DNA from: JBKBXU01 sp046313675
GTDB taxonomy: Bacteria; Bacteroidota; Bacteroidia; Cytophagales; Cytophagaceae
Assembly: GCA_046313675.1 (NCBI GenBank)
Contig: JBKBXU010000278.1
Coordinates: 1-6,283 of the forward strand
DNA length: 6,283 nt
Reading direction: 5' to 3'
Part shown: positions 1 through 6,283 of the stretch, piece after piece
Layout of the letters: the number at the start of each line of letters is the position of its first letter
Numbering within the stretch: the first letter of the stretch is position 1
The notes under the pieces: model-generated
Databases searched by the model: none
Seen by the model: the letters and a program-made list of their open reading frames with translations, nothing else
What the model was told of the DNA's origin: nothing
Translations under genes and position numbers: made by a program

Positions 1-1
1 A

Positions 2-445
2 GGGGTTATTCCAATAACAGATCCCGAAATGACCCGATTTAATGTTTCTTTGGAGGAGGAAGCTGATATAGTGCTTTTAGCCCTTTCAAATGCCTGGGGA
101 GGGGAATTGTTTATTCCTAAACTTGCATCTTTTAGAATTACGGATCTTGCCAAGGCTATTTGTCCGGAGTGCAAACTTGAAGTAATTGGCTTGCGTCCGG
201 CAGAAAAAATTCACGAAGACCTTATTACCGAAGCAGATTCTGTGAATACGGTTGAATTTGATAAATATTTTGTCATACTTCCCTCCATACCTGTATGGGA
301 TGCTGAAAAATGGAAAAATACCTTTAAAGGTAAAATGGTAGCTCCGGGGTTTAGATACAATTCCGCTAAAAACGAACGTTGGCTAAGTGTGGAAGATCTT
401 CGCACCCAAATCATGAAGTATGTTGATCCGGAATTTGCTACGTAA
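2..445 (+). CDS. pseB: UDP-N-acetylglucosamine 4,6-dehydratase (inverting), PseB-type, C-terminal part (5' truncated)
   Basis: The reading frame is open from base 2, so the gene starts left of the window; about 147 C-terminal residues of a protein usually about 330-345 long are visible. The family is an NAD(P)-dependent short-chain dehydrogenase/reductase that converts UDP-GlcNAc to a 4-keto-6-deoxy-L-altro-type sugar, the first step towards CMP-pseudaminic acid in the cytoplasm. What I see matches the PseB C-terminal half: a PITDPEMTRF segment at the left edge, GGELFIPK (visible residues 33-40), a nucleotide-binding RPxEKxHE motif (65-72) and a closing VAPGFRY...RWLS segment (113-129) resembling PseB more than FnlA/CapE-type relatives. 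The usual RPGEK reads RPAEK here. The Rossmann glycine motif and catalytic residues lie outside the window. The flippase gene 12 bases downstream suggests a shared glycan operon. Whether the product is pseudaminic acid depends on unseen upstream genes. Confidence 0.87.
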   Translation, partial: GVIPITDPEMTRFNVSLEEEADIVLLALSNAWGGELFIPKLASFRITDLAKAICPECKLEVIGLRPAEKIHEDLITEADSVNTVEFDKYFVILPSIPVWDAEKWKNTFKGKMVAPGFRYNSAKNERWLSVEDLRTQIMKYVDPEFAT

Positions 446-457
446 TTTACACTCTTA

Positions 458-1966
458 ATGGGAGTCGTAATCAATCAAGGTGTAAAAAGTTCTATAGTTA
501 ATTACATAGGTGTAGCTATAGGTACTTTTAATCTGCTCTGGGTATACCCTAAATTCCTGGAGCCTGATGAGATCGGTTTGATCAGAATTCTTCTGGATCT
601 TTCTTTTGTTATGGCAGCCCTTTCCCAAATCGGGGCGCCCAATATAATAGATCGCTTTTTTCCTTATTTCAGAAACTATGAAAAAAAGCATGAGGGCTTT
701 TTTATGGTCTTTATGGTTTACCCATTGTTGGGCTTTTTGACAATAAGTATTCTTTATGTTTTGTTTAAAGATACCTGGATCTCTATATATGAAGAGCGCT
801 CAGACCGAGTCAATGATTATTTTTTCCAGGTTTTGCCTTTGGTGTTTTTTATTATGTACCAGAATATTTTGGAGGCTTATGCCAGAGTACACCTTAAGAT
901 AGTCCTTCCGGGTTTTGTCAAAGAGGTGTTTTTAAGGGTTTGGATGTTGATTCTGATTCTGATTTATTCTTTAGGATTGATTTCTTTCGATGCAATGATT
1001 CTTTTTATTATCGGCTCTTATGGGATAGCAGTAATAATACTTTTGTTTTATATAAAAAAACTTAGTCGTTTATATTTAACGATACCTACCTTTTTGAATA
1101 ATAAAGAGTTGTTGAAAAACATGTTCACCTTTGGTATGTTTGTGTTCCTAGGCAATGCTTCATTTATATTGGCTTCCAGGATTGATGTGTTGATGATCGG
1201 ATCCTTTGAAGGACTTGCCCTAACAGGTGTATTCAGTATTGCCTTTTTTATAGGGTCTGTTATAGAAATTCCCAAAAGAGCACTTTCACAAATAACCGTA
1301 CCATTGATATCACAAGCCTGGAAAGAAAATGATATTGAAAAGATTGAGGAGTTATATAAAAAATCTTCCTTAAACCAGCTCATTATAAGTCTTTTAGTTT
1401 TCTTGCTGATATGGCTTAATATTGATTTGGTGTTTTCTTTGATGCCTAATACGGAAACTTATATTGTGGGGAAATATGTAGTACTTTTTATTGGGTTGGC
1501 AAAGGTAGTTGATATGGCCACTGGTGTAAATACGGAGATTATTCTTAATTCACGGTTTTACAGGTTTAACCTCGCTTTAACTCTTCTTTTGGGTTTGTTG
1601 ATGATCGGTACCAATTATGTATTTATCCCGAAATTTGGCATAACAGGAGCGGCTGTTGCTACCTTTTTATCAATGATTGTATTTAATCTGATTAAGTACC
1701 TTTTTCTCCTTATGAAAATTAAAATTCAACCTTTTTCCAAAGAAACTCTTGTAGTGTTATTGTTTGGAGGCAGCACTTATCTGATCCTGGAGTTTCTTTT
1801 TCCCAATCTTTCAGAGGAACTTCCGATTATTATAAACATAGGCCTTCGTTCGGGATTTATATTGATGCTGTTTTTAGGAGGGTGTTATCTGTTTAAAATA
1901 AGTCTTGAAATTAACAGCATCATTGATAATTCTATAAAATATATTAACAGAAAGAACCGGGAATAG
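458..1966 (+). CDS. Wzx-like polysaccharide/oligosaccharide flippase (MOP superfamily), 14 predicted TM segments
   Basis: This 502-residue integral inner-membrane protein probably flips lipid-linked glycan repeat units or other polyprenyl-linked oligosaccharides from the cytoplasmic to the periplasmic face. By eye I count about 14 hydrophobic segments (roughly residues 13-33, 40-60, 80-104, 122-142, 160-178, 180-199, 222-245, 252-270, 305-328, 338-358, 370-390, 395-417, 428-448, 458-480), the usual number for Wzx/MATE-fold proteins. The IPKFGITGAAVAT segment (390-402) is a hallmark of polysaccharide-synthesis flippases, and the cytoplasmic loop with PxxSQAW (282-288) followed by a charged helix is also typical. 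The ATG at 458 is the first in frame after the pseB stop; no Shine-Dalgarno sequence precedes it, as is common in Bacteroidota. It lies 12 bases after pseB and is probably cotranscribed with it. Wzx sequences diverge strongly, so the substrate cannot be predicted; an S-layer, capsule or O-antigen glycan are all possible. Confidence 0.88.
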   Translation: MGVVINQGVKSSIVNYIGVAIGTFNLLWVYPKFLEPDEIGLIRILLDLSFVMAALSQIGAPNIIDRFFPYFRNYEKKHEGFFMVFMVYPLLGFLTISILYVLFKDTWISIYEERSDRVNDYFFQVLPLVFFIMYQNILEAYARVHLKIVLPGFVKEVFLRVWMLILILIYSLGLISFDAMILFIIGSYGIAVIILLFYIKKLSRLYLTIPTFLNNKELLKNMFTFGMFVFLGNASFILASRIDVLMIGSFEGLALTGVFSIAFFIGSVIEIPKRALSQITVPLISQAWKENDIEKIEELYKKSSLNQLIISLLVFLLIWLNIDLVFSLMPNTETYIVGKYVVLFIGLAKVVDMATGVNTEIILNSRFYRFNLALTLLLGLLMIGTNYVFIPKFGITGAAVATFLSMIVFNLIKYLFLLMKIKIQPFSKETLVVLLFGGSTYLILEFLFPNLSEELPIIINIGLRSGFILMLFLGGCYLFKISLEINSIIDNSIKYINRKNRE

Positions 1967-2064
1967 ATCATGTTTAAACTAAAGACACTAATATCCTGTT
2001 ATTTCTTCGTTAACATTAAGTTTATTTTTTATTTTTACATCCTAAATAAAAGGAATTAAGATAT
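1967..2064 (+). promoter_or_regulatory. Flippase-ffh intergenic region; possible weak ffh promoter
   Basis: These 98 AT-rich bases contain no GC-rich hairpin that would terminate the upstream glycan transcript, so readthrough into ffh is possible. A TATTTTTA at 2030-2037 matches the Bacteroidota -7 consensus TAnnTTTG except for the last base, but I find no TTG at the expected distance upstream, so this is only a weak candidate. AAAAGGA at 2048-2054 lies 10 bases before the ffh ATG and is the only Shine-Dalgarno-like sequence in front of a complete gene in the window. Confidence 0.28.
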
Positions 2065-3399
2065 ATGTTTGATAATCTTACACTGAAGCTTGATAAAGCC
2101 TTAAAAACCTTAAAAGGCGAAGGGAAAATTACCGAAATTAATGTTGCTGCTACTATTAAAGAGATACGTAGGGCGCTCATTGATGCCGATGTTAATTATA
2201 AGGTAGCTAAGAGTGTTACGGATACCATTAAAGATAAAGCATTTGGACGTGATGTTCTTATAGCCGTTTCTCCAGGGCAGTTGATGGTTAAGATCGTGTA
2301 TGAGGAATTAACCGAGCTGATGGGAGGGGAGAAGCAGGATATTACTGTAAAAGGAGATCCTGCCGTTATTTTAATTTCAGGCTTGCAGGGTTCAGGGAAA
2401 ACTACTTTTTCCGGTAAGCTTGCTAATTACCTTAAAAAACAAAATCGTCAGGTACTTCTGGCTGCTTGTGATATTTATCGTCCTGCAGCGATGGATCAGC
2501 TAAAAGTTCTTGGTCAGCAGGTAGGGGTAGAAGTTTACACAGAGCCTGATAATAAAGATGCAGTTTCTATTGCTCGTAATGCCATAGCTTTTGCGAAAGC
2601 CAACAATAAGAAAGTAGTTATTGTGGATACAGCCGGACGACTTGCTGTTGATGAGCAGATGATGAAAGAAATAGCCAACTTGAAATCGGCACTTCAGCCA
2701 TCGGAAACCTTGTTTGTAGTGGATTCCATGACTGGGCAAGATGCAGTAAATACTGCGAAAGTCTTCAACGAAAGATTGAATTTTGATGGAGTTGTCCTGA
2801 CTAAACTAGATGGTGATAGCCGTGGTGGTGCGGCCTTATCGATACGCACTGTGGTTGAGAAACCTATAAAGTTTATCAGTACCGGTGAAAAAATGGATGC
2901 CATCGACCTGTTCTATCCGGATCGGATGGCACAAAGAATTCTTGGCATGGGAGATGTTATCTCCTTAGTAGAACGTGCTCAGCAGGTTTATGATGAGGAT
3001 GAAGCGCGAAAGCTAAATCAGAAGATTCGTAAGAATCAATTTAATTTTGAAGATTTCCTTTCTCAATTACATCAAATACGAAAGATGGGTAGTCTTAAAG
3101 ACCTTGTTGGTATGATTCCTGGTATGGGTAAAATGATGAAGGATGTGGAGATTGATGATGATGCATTTAAGCCTATAGAGGCTATTATTAGCTCTATGAC
3201 GGTTGAAGAACGTCAGAATCCTGATCTTATAAATGGAAACAGAAGGAAGCGTATTGCGAGCGGTAGCGGTACTTCCATTCAACAGGTAAACAACCTGCTG
3301 AAGCAGTTTGAAGATATGCGGAAAATGATGAAGAGTATGAATAAAATGGCTGGTAACAAACGTGCCGTAATGCCAAATATGAAATCCTTTGGTAAATAA
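2065..3399 (+). CDS. ffh: Signal recognition particle protein Ffh (SRP54 GTPase)
   Basis: Ffh binds 4.5S/SRP RNA, recognises hydrophobic signal sequences emerging from the ribosome, and hands the ribosome to the FtsY receptor at the inner membrane through reciprocal GTP hydrolysis. The 444-residue length is normal for a bacterial Ffh. The N domain covers about residues 1-95. The G domain follows with P-loop GLQGSGKTT (106-114), DIYRPAA (136-142), DTAGR (188-192), guanine-specificity TKLDG (246-250) and the closing STGEK (272-276). The methionine-rich M domain covers about 297-444, with the GMIPGM finger loop (349-354) and the RNA-binding helix RRKRIASGSG (393-402). All key residues are present. 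The start at 2065 gives the expected N terminus (MFDNLTxKLDKALKxLKG) and has an AAAAGGA 10 bases upstream. It probably has its own weak promoter or is read through from the glycan genes, and it ends at the shared hairpin at 3421-3462. Confidence 0.98.
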   Translation: MFDNLTLKLDKALKTLKGEGKITEINVAATIKEIRRALIDADVNYKVAKSVTDTIKDKAFGRDVLIAVSPGQLMVKIVYEELTELMGGEKQDITVKGDPAVILISGLQGSGKTTFSGKLANYLKKQNRQVLLAACDIYRPAAMDQLKVLGQQVGVEVYTEPDNKDAVSIARNAIAFAKANNKKVVIVDTAGRLAVDEQMMKEIANLKSALQPSETLFVVDSMTGQDAVNTAKVFNERLNFDGVVLTKLDGDSRGGAALSIRTVVEKPIKFISTGEKMDAIDLFYPDRMAQRILGMGDVISLVERAQQVYDEDEARKLNQKIRKNQFNFEDFLSQLHQIRKMGSLKDLVGMIPGMGKMMKDVEIDDDAFKPIEAIISSMTVEERQNPDLINGNRRKRIASGSGTSIQQVNNLLKQFEDMRKMMKSMNKMAGNKRAVMPNMKSFGK

Positions 3400-3420
3400 G
3401 GGAAGATTTTTCATTATTTA

Positions 3421-3462
3421 AAGACATAAAAAAAGCCTCTTTTGAGGCTTTTTTTATGTCTT
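3421..3462. terminator. Bidirectional intrinsic terminator between convergent ffh and pdhB
   Basis: A perfect 19-bp inverted repeat (arms 3421-3439 and 3444-3462) with a TTTT loop at 3440-3443. Its core is GCCTC/GAGGC flanked by seven A and seven T, so each strand reads a GC stem followed by a T run. It sits 21 bases after the ffh stop and 9 bases after the pdhB stop, so it can serve both converging transcripts. Confidence 0.94.
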
Positions 3463-3471
3463 GTATTTTTC

Positions 3472-4449
3472 TTATCTGTACATAACAGAGTTAACAGCTT
3501 CGATCGTGCGTTTCACATTTGGAAGGATCACATCGATTAGTGTAGGTGCATAAGGAAGAGGAACATCTCTGTTGGTGATTCTTGCCACAGGTGCATCCAG
3601 GTAATCAAAGGCATATCTTTGTACGTGGTAAGCTAGTTCACTGGCAATACAACCCAGTGGCCATGCTTCTTCTACAACTACCAGACGGTTTGTCTTTTTA
3701 ATAGATTTTACAATGGTATCGTAATCTATAGGCCTGATGGTTCTAAGGTCTATTACTTCTACAGAGACACCTTCTTTTGCCAGGGTTTCAGCAGCTTCAA
3801 GGGCAATTTTCATTACCTTTCCAAAGGAAACAATGGTAACATCCGTGCCTTCTCTTACGATATTAGCTACACCGATAGGGGTTAGGTATTCTCCTTCAGG
3901 TACTTCTCCTTTATCTCCGTACATCAATTCAGATTCCATAAAAATAACAGGATCATTATCACGTATGGATGATTTCAATAAACCTTTTGCATCTGCAGGA
4001 TTTGAAGGAACAACTACTTTAAGACCAGGGCAATTTGCATACCAGTTGTCGAAATTTTGTGAATGCTGTGAGCTTAACATTCCGGCATTTCCGGTAGGGC
4101 CTCTAAACACGATAGGTACAGGATACTGGCCTCCTGACATGGACATCATTTTGGCGGCACCATTTATGATCTGGTCTATTGCTACAAGAGAAAAGTTAAA
4201 CGTCATAAATTCAATGATAGGCCTTAAACCGTTCATAGCCGCACCTACACCTATTCCGGTAAAGCCGAGCTCGGCGATGGGGGTGTCAATGACCCTTTTG
4301 GCACCAAATTCATCCAGCATTCCCTGGCTGACCTTATATGCTCCATTATATTCTGCAACTTCCTCGCCCATTAAAAAGATTTTATCATCCCTTCTCATTT
4401 CTTCGTTCATCGCTTCTCTAAGGGCTTCCCTGAATTGTATCTGTCTCAT
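3472..4449 (-). CDS. pdhB: Pyruvate dehydrogenase E1 component, beta subunit
   Basis: This 325-residue subunit pairs with PdhA (E1 alpha) in an alpha2beta2 thiamine diphosphate enzyme that decarboxylates pyruvate and passes the acetyl group to lipoyl-E2, feeding acetyl-CoA into the TCA cycle. It is collinear with bacterial and mitochondrial E1 beta: LMGEEVAEYNGAYKVSQG (26-43), DTPIAE (55-60) with Glu60 matching the glutamate that activates the ThDP pyrimidine, FMTFNF (81-86), PIVFRGPTG (112-120), the active-site QHSQ with His129, and the C-terminal transketolase domain with DLRTIRP (234-240) and EEAWP (260-264). I chose the ATG at 4449, which gives the conserved MRQIQFREAL start; a 12-residue longer frame would begin with TTG inside the promoter's -7 box. 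It has its own promoter and terminator, and neither pdhA nor an E2 gene adjoins it. A branched-chain 2-oxoacid E1 beta is the alternative, but the similarity is clearly to the pyruvate type. Confidence 0.96.
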   Translation of the reverse strand: MRQIQFREALREAMNEEMRRDDKIFLMGEEVAEYNGAYKVSQGMLDEFGAKRVIDTPIAELGFTGIGVGAAMNGLRPIIEFMTFNFSLVAIDQIINGAAKMMSMSGGQYPVPIVFRGPTGNAGMLSSQHSQNFDNWYANCPGLKVVVPSNPADAKGLLKSSIRDNDPVIFMESELMYGDKGEVPEGEYLTPIGVANIVREGTDVTIVSFGKVMKIALEAAETLAKEGVSVEVIDLRTIRPIDYDTIVKSIKKTNRLVVVEEAWPLGCIASELAYHVQRYAFDYLDAPVARITNRDVPLPYAPTLIDVILPNVKRTIEAVNSVMYR

Positions 4450-4482
4450 GTTTTTATGGAATATGGTTAAATTGAAACGTGG

Positions 4483-4515
4483 CAAAAATAGTGAATAAGA
4501 ATGACAATTCCCAAA
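4483..4515 (-). promoter_or_regulatory. pdhB promoter, Bacteroidota type (TTTG-N21-TATTTTTG)
   Basis: Read on the minus strand, TTTG (plus positions 4515-4512) is followed after 21 bases by TATTTTTG (4490-4483), a full match to the known Bacteroidota primary-sigma consensus TTG-N17-23-TAnnTTTG. Transcription would start at about 4475-4478, giving a leader of roughly 27 bases before the ATG at 4449. The leader is A/T-rich with no Shine-Dalgarno sequence, which is normal for the phylum. The start site is inferred from spacing. Confidence 0.82.
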
Positions 4516-4525
4516 GGCTTATAAA

Positions 4526-4556
4526 CAAAAAAGCCCCGTAAAACGGGGCTTTTTTG
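4526..4556 (-). terminator. Intrinsic terminator of the OmpA/TPR protein gene
   Basis: A perfect 13-bp hairpin (arms 4526-4538 and 4544-4556, 5-base loop) with core GCCCCG/CGGGGC and six-base A/T flanks, so the minus-strand transcript ends in a T run. It begins 19 bases after the stop codon of the OmpA/TPR gene and ends 10 bases before the pdhB -33 element, separating the two minus-strand transcription units. Confidence 0.93.
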
Positions 4557-4575
4557 AAACAACAATTTTTACATT

Positions 4576-6283
4576 TTATTTTAAGGCATTTTTGAAATTC
4601 TGAGAATTTACATAGTTCGCAAATTCCAGGTCGCCTATCGCTTTTTCGCTTAGTGAGCTATTTAATTTAACAGCTTTTTTAAGATTATTTGTTAAAGAAG
4701 CCTCATCATTTAACCTTGCAGCAGTGATGGCAGCTCCATAGTATGCCCAGGCATTGTTTTCATTAGCAGCAATTGCAGCTTCAAATGCTTTTTTAGCGGC
4801 CTGATAATCTTTGTTCAACAAGTTAGCTAAAGCCAGGTTGTAAAGAACCTCAGGTGTTTCATTTGCTTTAGATAAGCTTTGAACTGCATTTTTATACTTT
4901 GCTTCTTTAATTTCAACTACACCTGTCATTGCAGAGATTCCTTTTTTCAGTTCATCATCACCTTCCTGACCAGCAGCTTTAGTTAGATTCTGGAAAGATT
5001 CGCCTCTCATGTTCTTCATTAATTGAGCAGAAGCAATGTTGGCGTTAGCGTAAGCATTATCTTTAACTTTTCTTGACAATTCGAAGTGATTAATCGCCTG
5101 ATCGATGTATTTAGATTTAGCCGATTTATCATTTTCTTTTTTGGCCATTTCTAAATAAACAGCACCCAGGTTATTGTGAGAATCCCAGCTGTCTTTCTTT
5201 TTGATAGCAGCAGTATAGATTTTCTCTCTTAACTGTAGGTTGCTGGTTAAGGTAGCTGAATAAGCAAGCTCTTCGTAGCTAAGTGTATCAGCTTTTACTT
5301 TTCCTTCTACAATTGCATTAGCAAGTAAAGAGATTTCAGCATCTGATTTCTTAGGTTTAACAGTAAGGATTTCAGTTCTTGCTGTTCTAAGAGATGGATA
5401 TACTTTAGCTAAAATGGTTTTGTAATAAGGAAGTTTCTGTATTTGTTTTTCTTTTTCGATAAATGAACCAGGGCCATTTACGATTTGAAGGACTTGAGTT
5501 TTTTGTTCTTTTGTAAGTGCTGTAGTGTTTTCAAGCTCCAGTTTAAGGCCAGCCCACTCCATTACGATACCTTTTGTAACAAATTTGATAGAATCAGCTA
5601 CTTTTTTGTAGTCATATTTTCTCATTTTGTCACGATAGAATTTTTCAATTACTCGTGCTCTGTCGTCTGCAAGTTTACTGTTTTTAGTTTCAGAACCTTC
5701 AGGAGAGTGTTGTCCGATTACAGAAACCGTTCTTGTAACGTTTTTCTGCGCAAGGAAAGCATCTAGTTTCTTGCTTTCAGTACCTTTCATTTCACTGGTT
5801 CTAAGATTGGATCTTCCCTGATCGAAGTAGAAATTAACTACTGTAGGTACAAGTTCTTCTCTAAAATCATACCCATGATCTGCGTATGCTACATAATAAA
5901 TGTCCTGAACAAGTCTTGATGTTGTGATTAAACCGGTAGCCAATGGCAACTCATCAGTAGATTTTGACTTAGACATTGTCATGTTTGACGCAATACCTAC
6001 TACTTTTAGATCGCCATTTCCAATTTCCGGCTTGTATCCAAAAGAATATCTATGAGATAATTTAGGCTCTTTTGTTTTTGCATCAGGAAAATCAGAGCTC
6101 TTAAACTGAACGTCTTCAAGTTTGATTTTCTCACCGTTGTGCTCATAATAGGCACTCACAGTATATATTTTATTCTTTTTAAGCATTTTAACAGGTAGAA
6201 GAGCCGATACTTCAAAGGCTACACTATCTGCATGTACTTCAAGTGGCGAAGGTTCAACGGTTAATTGCTGATCTTTCGACATC
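4576..6283 (-). CDS. Envelope protein with OmpA-like domain and C-terminal TPR repeats (5' truncated)
   Basis: The frame runs off the right edge, leaving 568 residues from the codon at 6282; the true start, probably with a lipoprotein or Sec signal peptide, is not visible. The ATG at 6282 is likely internal, because the protein begins directly in a conserved-looking TVEPSPLEVHADSVAF segment. Layout in visible residues: a beta-rich N-terminal region (about 1-125); an OmpA-like domain (about 146-215) with VNFYFDQGRSNLR, VIGQHSPEGS and NSKLADDRARV; a linker with EWAGL (242-246) and YYKTILAKVYPSLR (286-299), which I recall from Bacteroidota OmpA-family proteins; then helical TPR-like repeats from about 317 to the end, clearest at 477-509 and 510-543. 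Such proteins are usually periplasm-facing outer-membrane lipoproteins that bind peptidoglycan or scaffold other proteins. The aspartate of the classic TD peptidoglycan-binding motif is absent (HSPEG), while Arg208 is kept. The order OmpA then TPR differs from the type IX secretion protein PorE. The function is unknown. Confidence 0.85.
   Translation of the reverse strand, partial: MSKDQQLTVEPSPLEVHADSVAFEVSALLPVKMLKKNKIYTVSAYYEHNGEKIKLEDVQFKSSDFPDAKTKEPKLSHRYSFGYKPEIGNGDLKVVGIASNMTMSKSKSTDELPLATGLITTSRLVQDIYYVAYADHGYDFREELVPTVVNFYFDQGRSNLRTSEMKGTESKKLDAFLAQKNVTRTVSVIGQHSPEGSETKNSKLADDRARVIEKFYRDKMRKYDYKKVADSIKFVTKGIVMEWAGLKLELENTTALTKEQKTQVLQIVNGPGSFIEKEKQIQKLPYYKTILAKVYPSLRTARTEILTVKPKKSDAEISLLANAIVEGKVKADTLSYEELAYSATLTSNLQLREKIYTAAIKKKDSWDSHNNLGAVYLEMAKKENDKSAKSKYIDQAINHFELSRKVKDNAYANANIASAQLMKNMRGESFQNLTKAAGQEGDDELKKGISAMTGVVEIKEAKYKNAVQSLSKANETPEVLYNLALANLLNKDYQAAKKAFEAAIAANENNAWAYYGAAITAARLNDEASLTNNLKKAVKLNSSLSEKAIGDLEFANYVNSQNFKNALK

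Noticed and set aside
949..966. Short direct repeat of GATTCT/GATTTA-like units in the flippase gene
   Set aside because: It encodes a Leu/Ile-rich membrane helix; the repetition follows from codon use and is not a structured repeat.
1048..1383. Minus-strand frames inside the flippase and ffh genes (for example 1048-1383, 2500-2739, 3067-3414)
   Set aside because: They are antisense to well-supported genes, give low-complexity or unlikely proteins, and have no promoter or start-site signal.
2005..2020. Possible operator around GTTAAC between the flippase gene and ffh
   Set aside because: Only the central six bases are palindromic and the flanks do not pair well; such a short match is expected by chance in AT-rich DNA.
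3737..4498. Open frame of 253 codons on the plus strand, antisense to pdhB
   Set aside because: It mirrors the codon pattern of the clearly real pdhB gene, has no recognisable domain, and crosses the pdhB promoter. It is a shadow frame.
5485..5766. Plus-strand frame of 93 codons within the OmpA/TPR gene
   Set aside because: The Phe/Ser/Cys-rich translation is what antisense of a Lys/Glu-rich coding region gives; there is no independent support.
1..6283. Search for tRNA, rRNA, SRP RNA, riboswitch, CRISPR, insertion-sequence ends or att sites
   Set aside because: The intergenic spaces are at most 126 bases and are explained by a promoter, two terminators and AT-rich spacer; no cloverleaf, repeat-spacer pattern or terminal inverted repeat was seen. 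The SRP RNA gene is not beside ffh.

Overview
The window is AT-rich, compact DNA from a member of the Bacteroidota, most likely a Cytophagia/Sphingobacteriia/Flavobacteriia-type lineage; I cannot name a genus. The evidence is a textbook Bacteroidota promoter (TTTG, 21 bases, TATTTTTG) upstream of the pyruvate dehydrogenase gene, start codons that mostly lack Shine-Dalgarno sequences, a mitochondrial-like PDH E1 beta, and an OmpA-plus-TPR envelope protein of a layout I associate with this phylum. All the genes look intact and chromosomal; the window edges cut two of them.

Left part, plus strand: the 3' end of a pseB-type UDP-GlcNAc 4,6-dehydratase (2-445) is followed after 12 bases by a 14-TM Wzx-like polysaccharide flippase (458-1966). 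These two probably form the end of a surface-glycan operon: one makes a sugar-nucleotide precursor, the other moves lipid-linked glycan across the inner membrane. After a 98-base gap comes ffh (2065-3399), the SRP GTPase that targets membrane proteins. It ends at a perfect 19-bp hairpin (3421-3462).

Right part, minus strand: pdhB (4449 down to 3472) converges on ffh and shares that hairpin as a bidirectional terminator. It has its own promoter (4483-4515) and so appears to be a single-gene unit, without pdhA or the E2 gene next to it. Upstream of it lies the 3' part of a large envelope protein with an OmpA-like domain and C-terminal TPR repeats (6283 down to 4576), which has its own strong terminator (4526-4556) just before the pdhB promoter.

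The gene content is mostly core housekeeping plus cell-surface functions. I found no mobile element, CRISPR array, tRNA/rRNA, toxin-antitoxin or defence module, and nothing I would call a new biological system. The most useful details are the insulated pdhB promoter with its start-codon correction, the perfect convergent terminator, and the composite OmpA/TPR protein with an altered peptidoglycan-binding motif.
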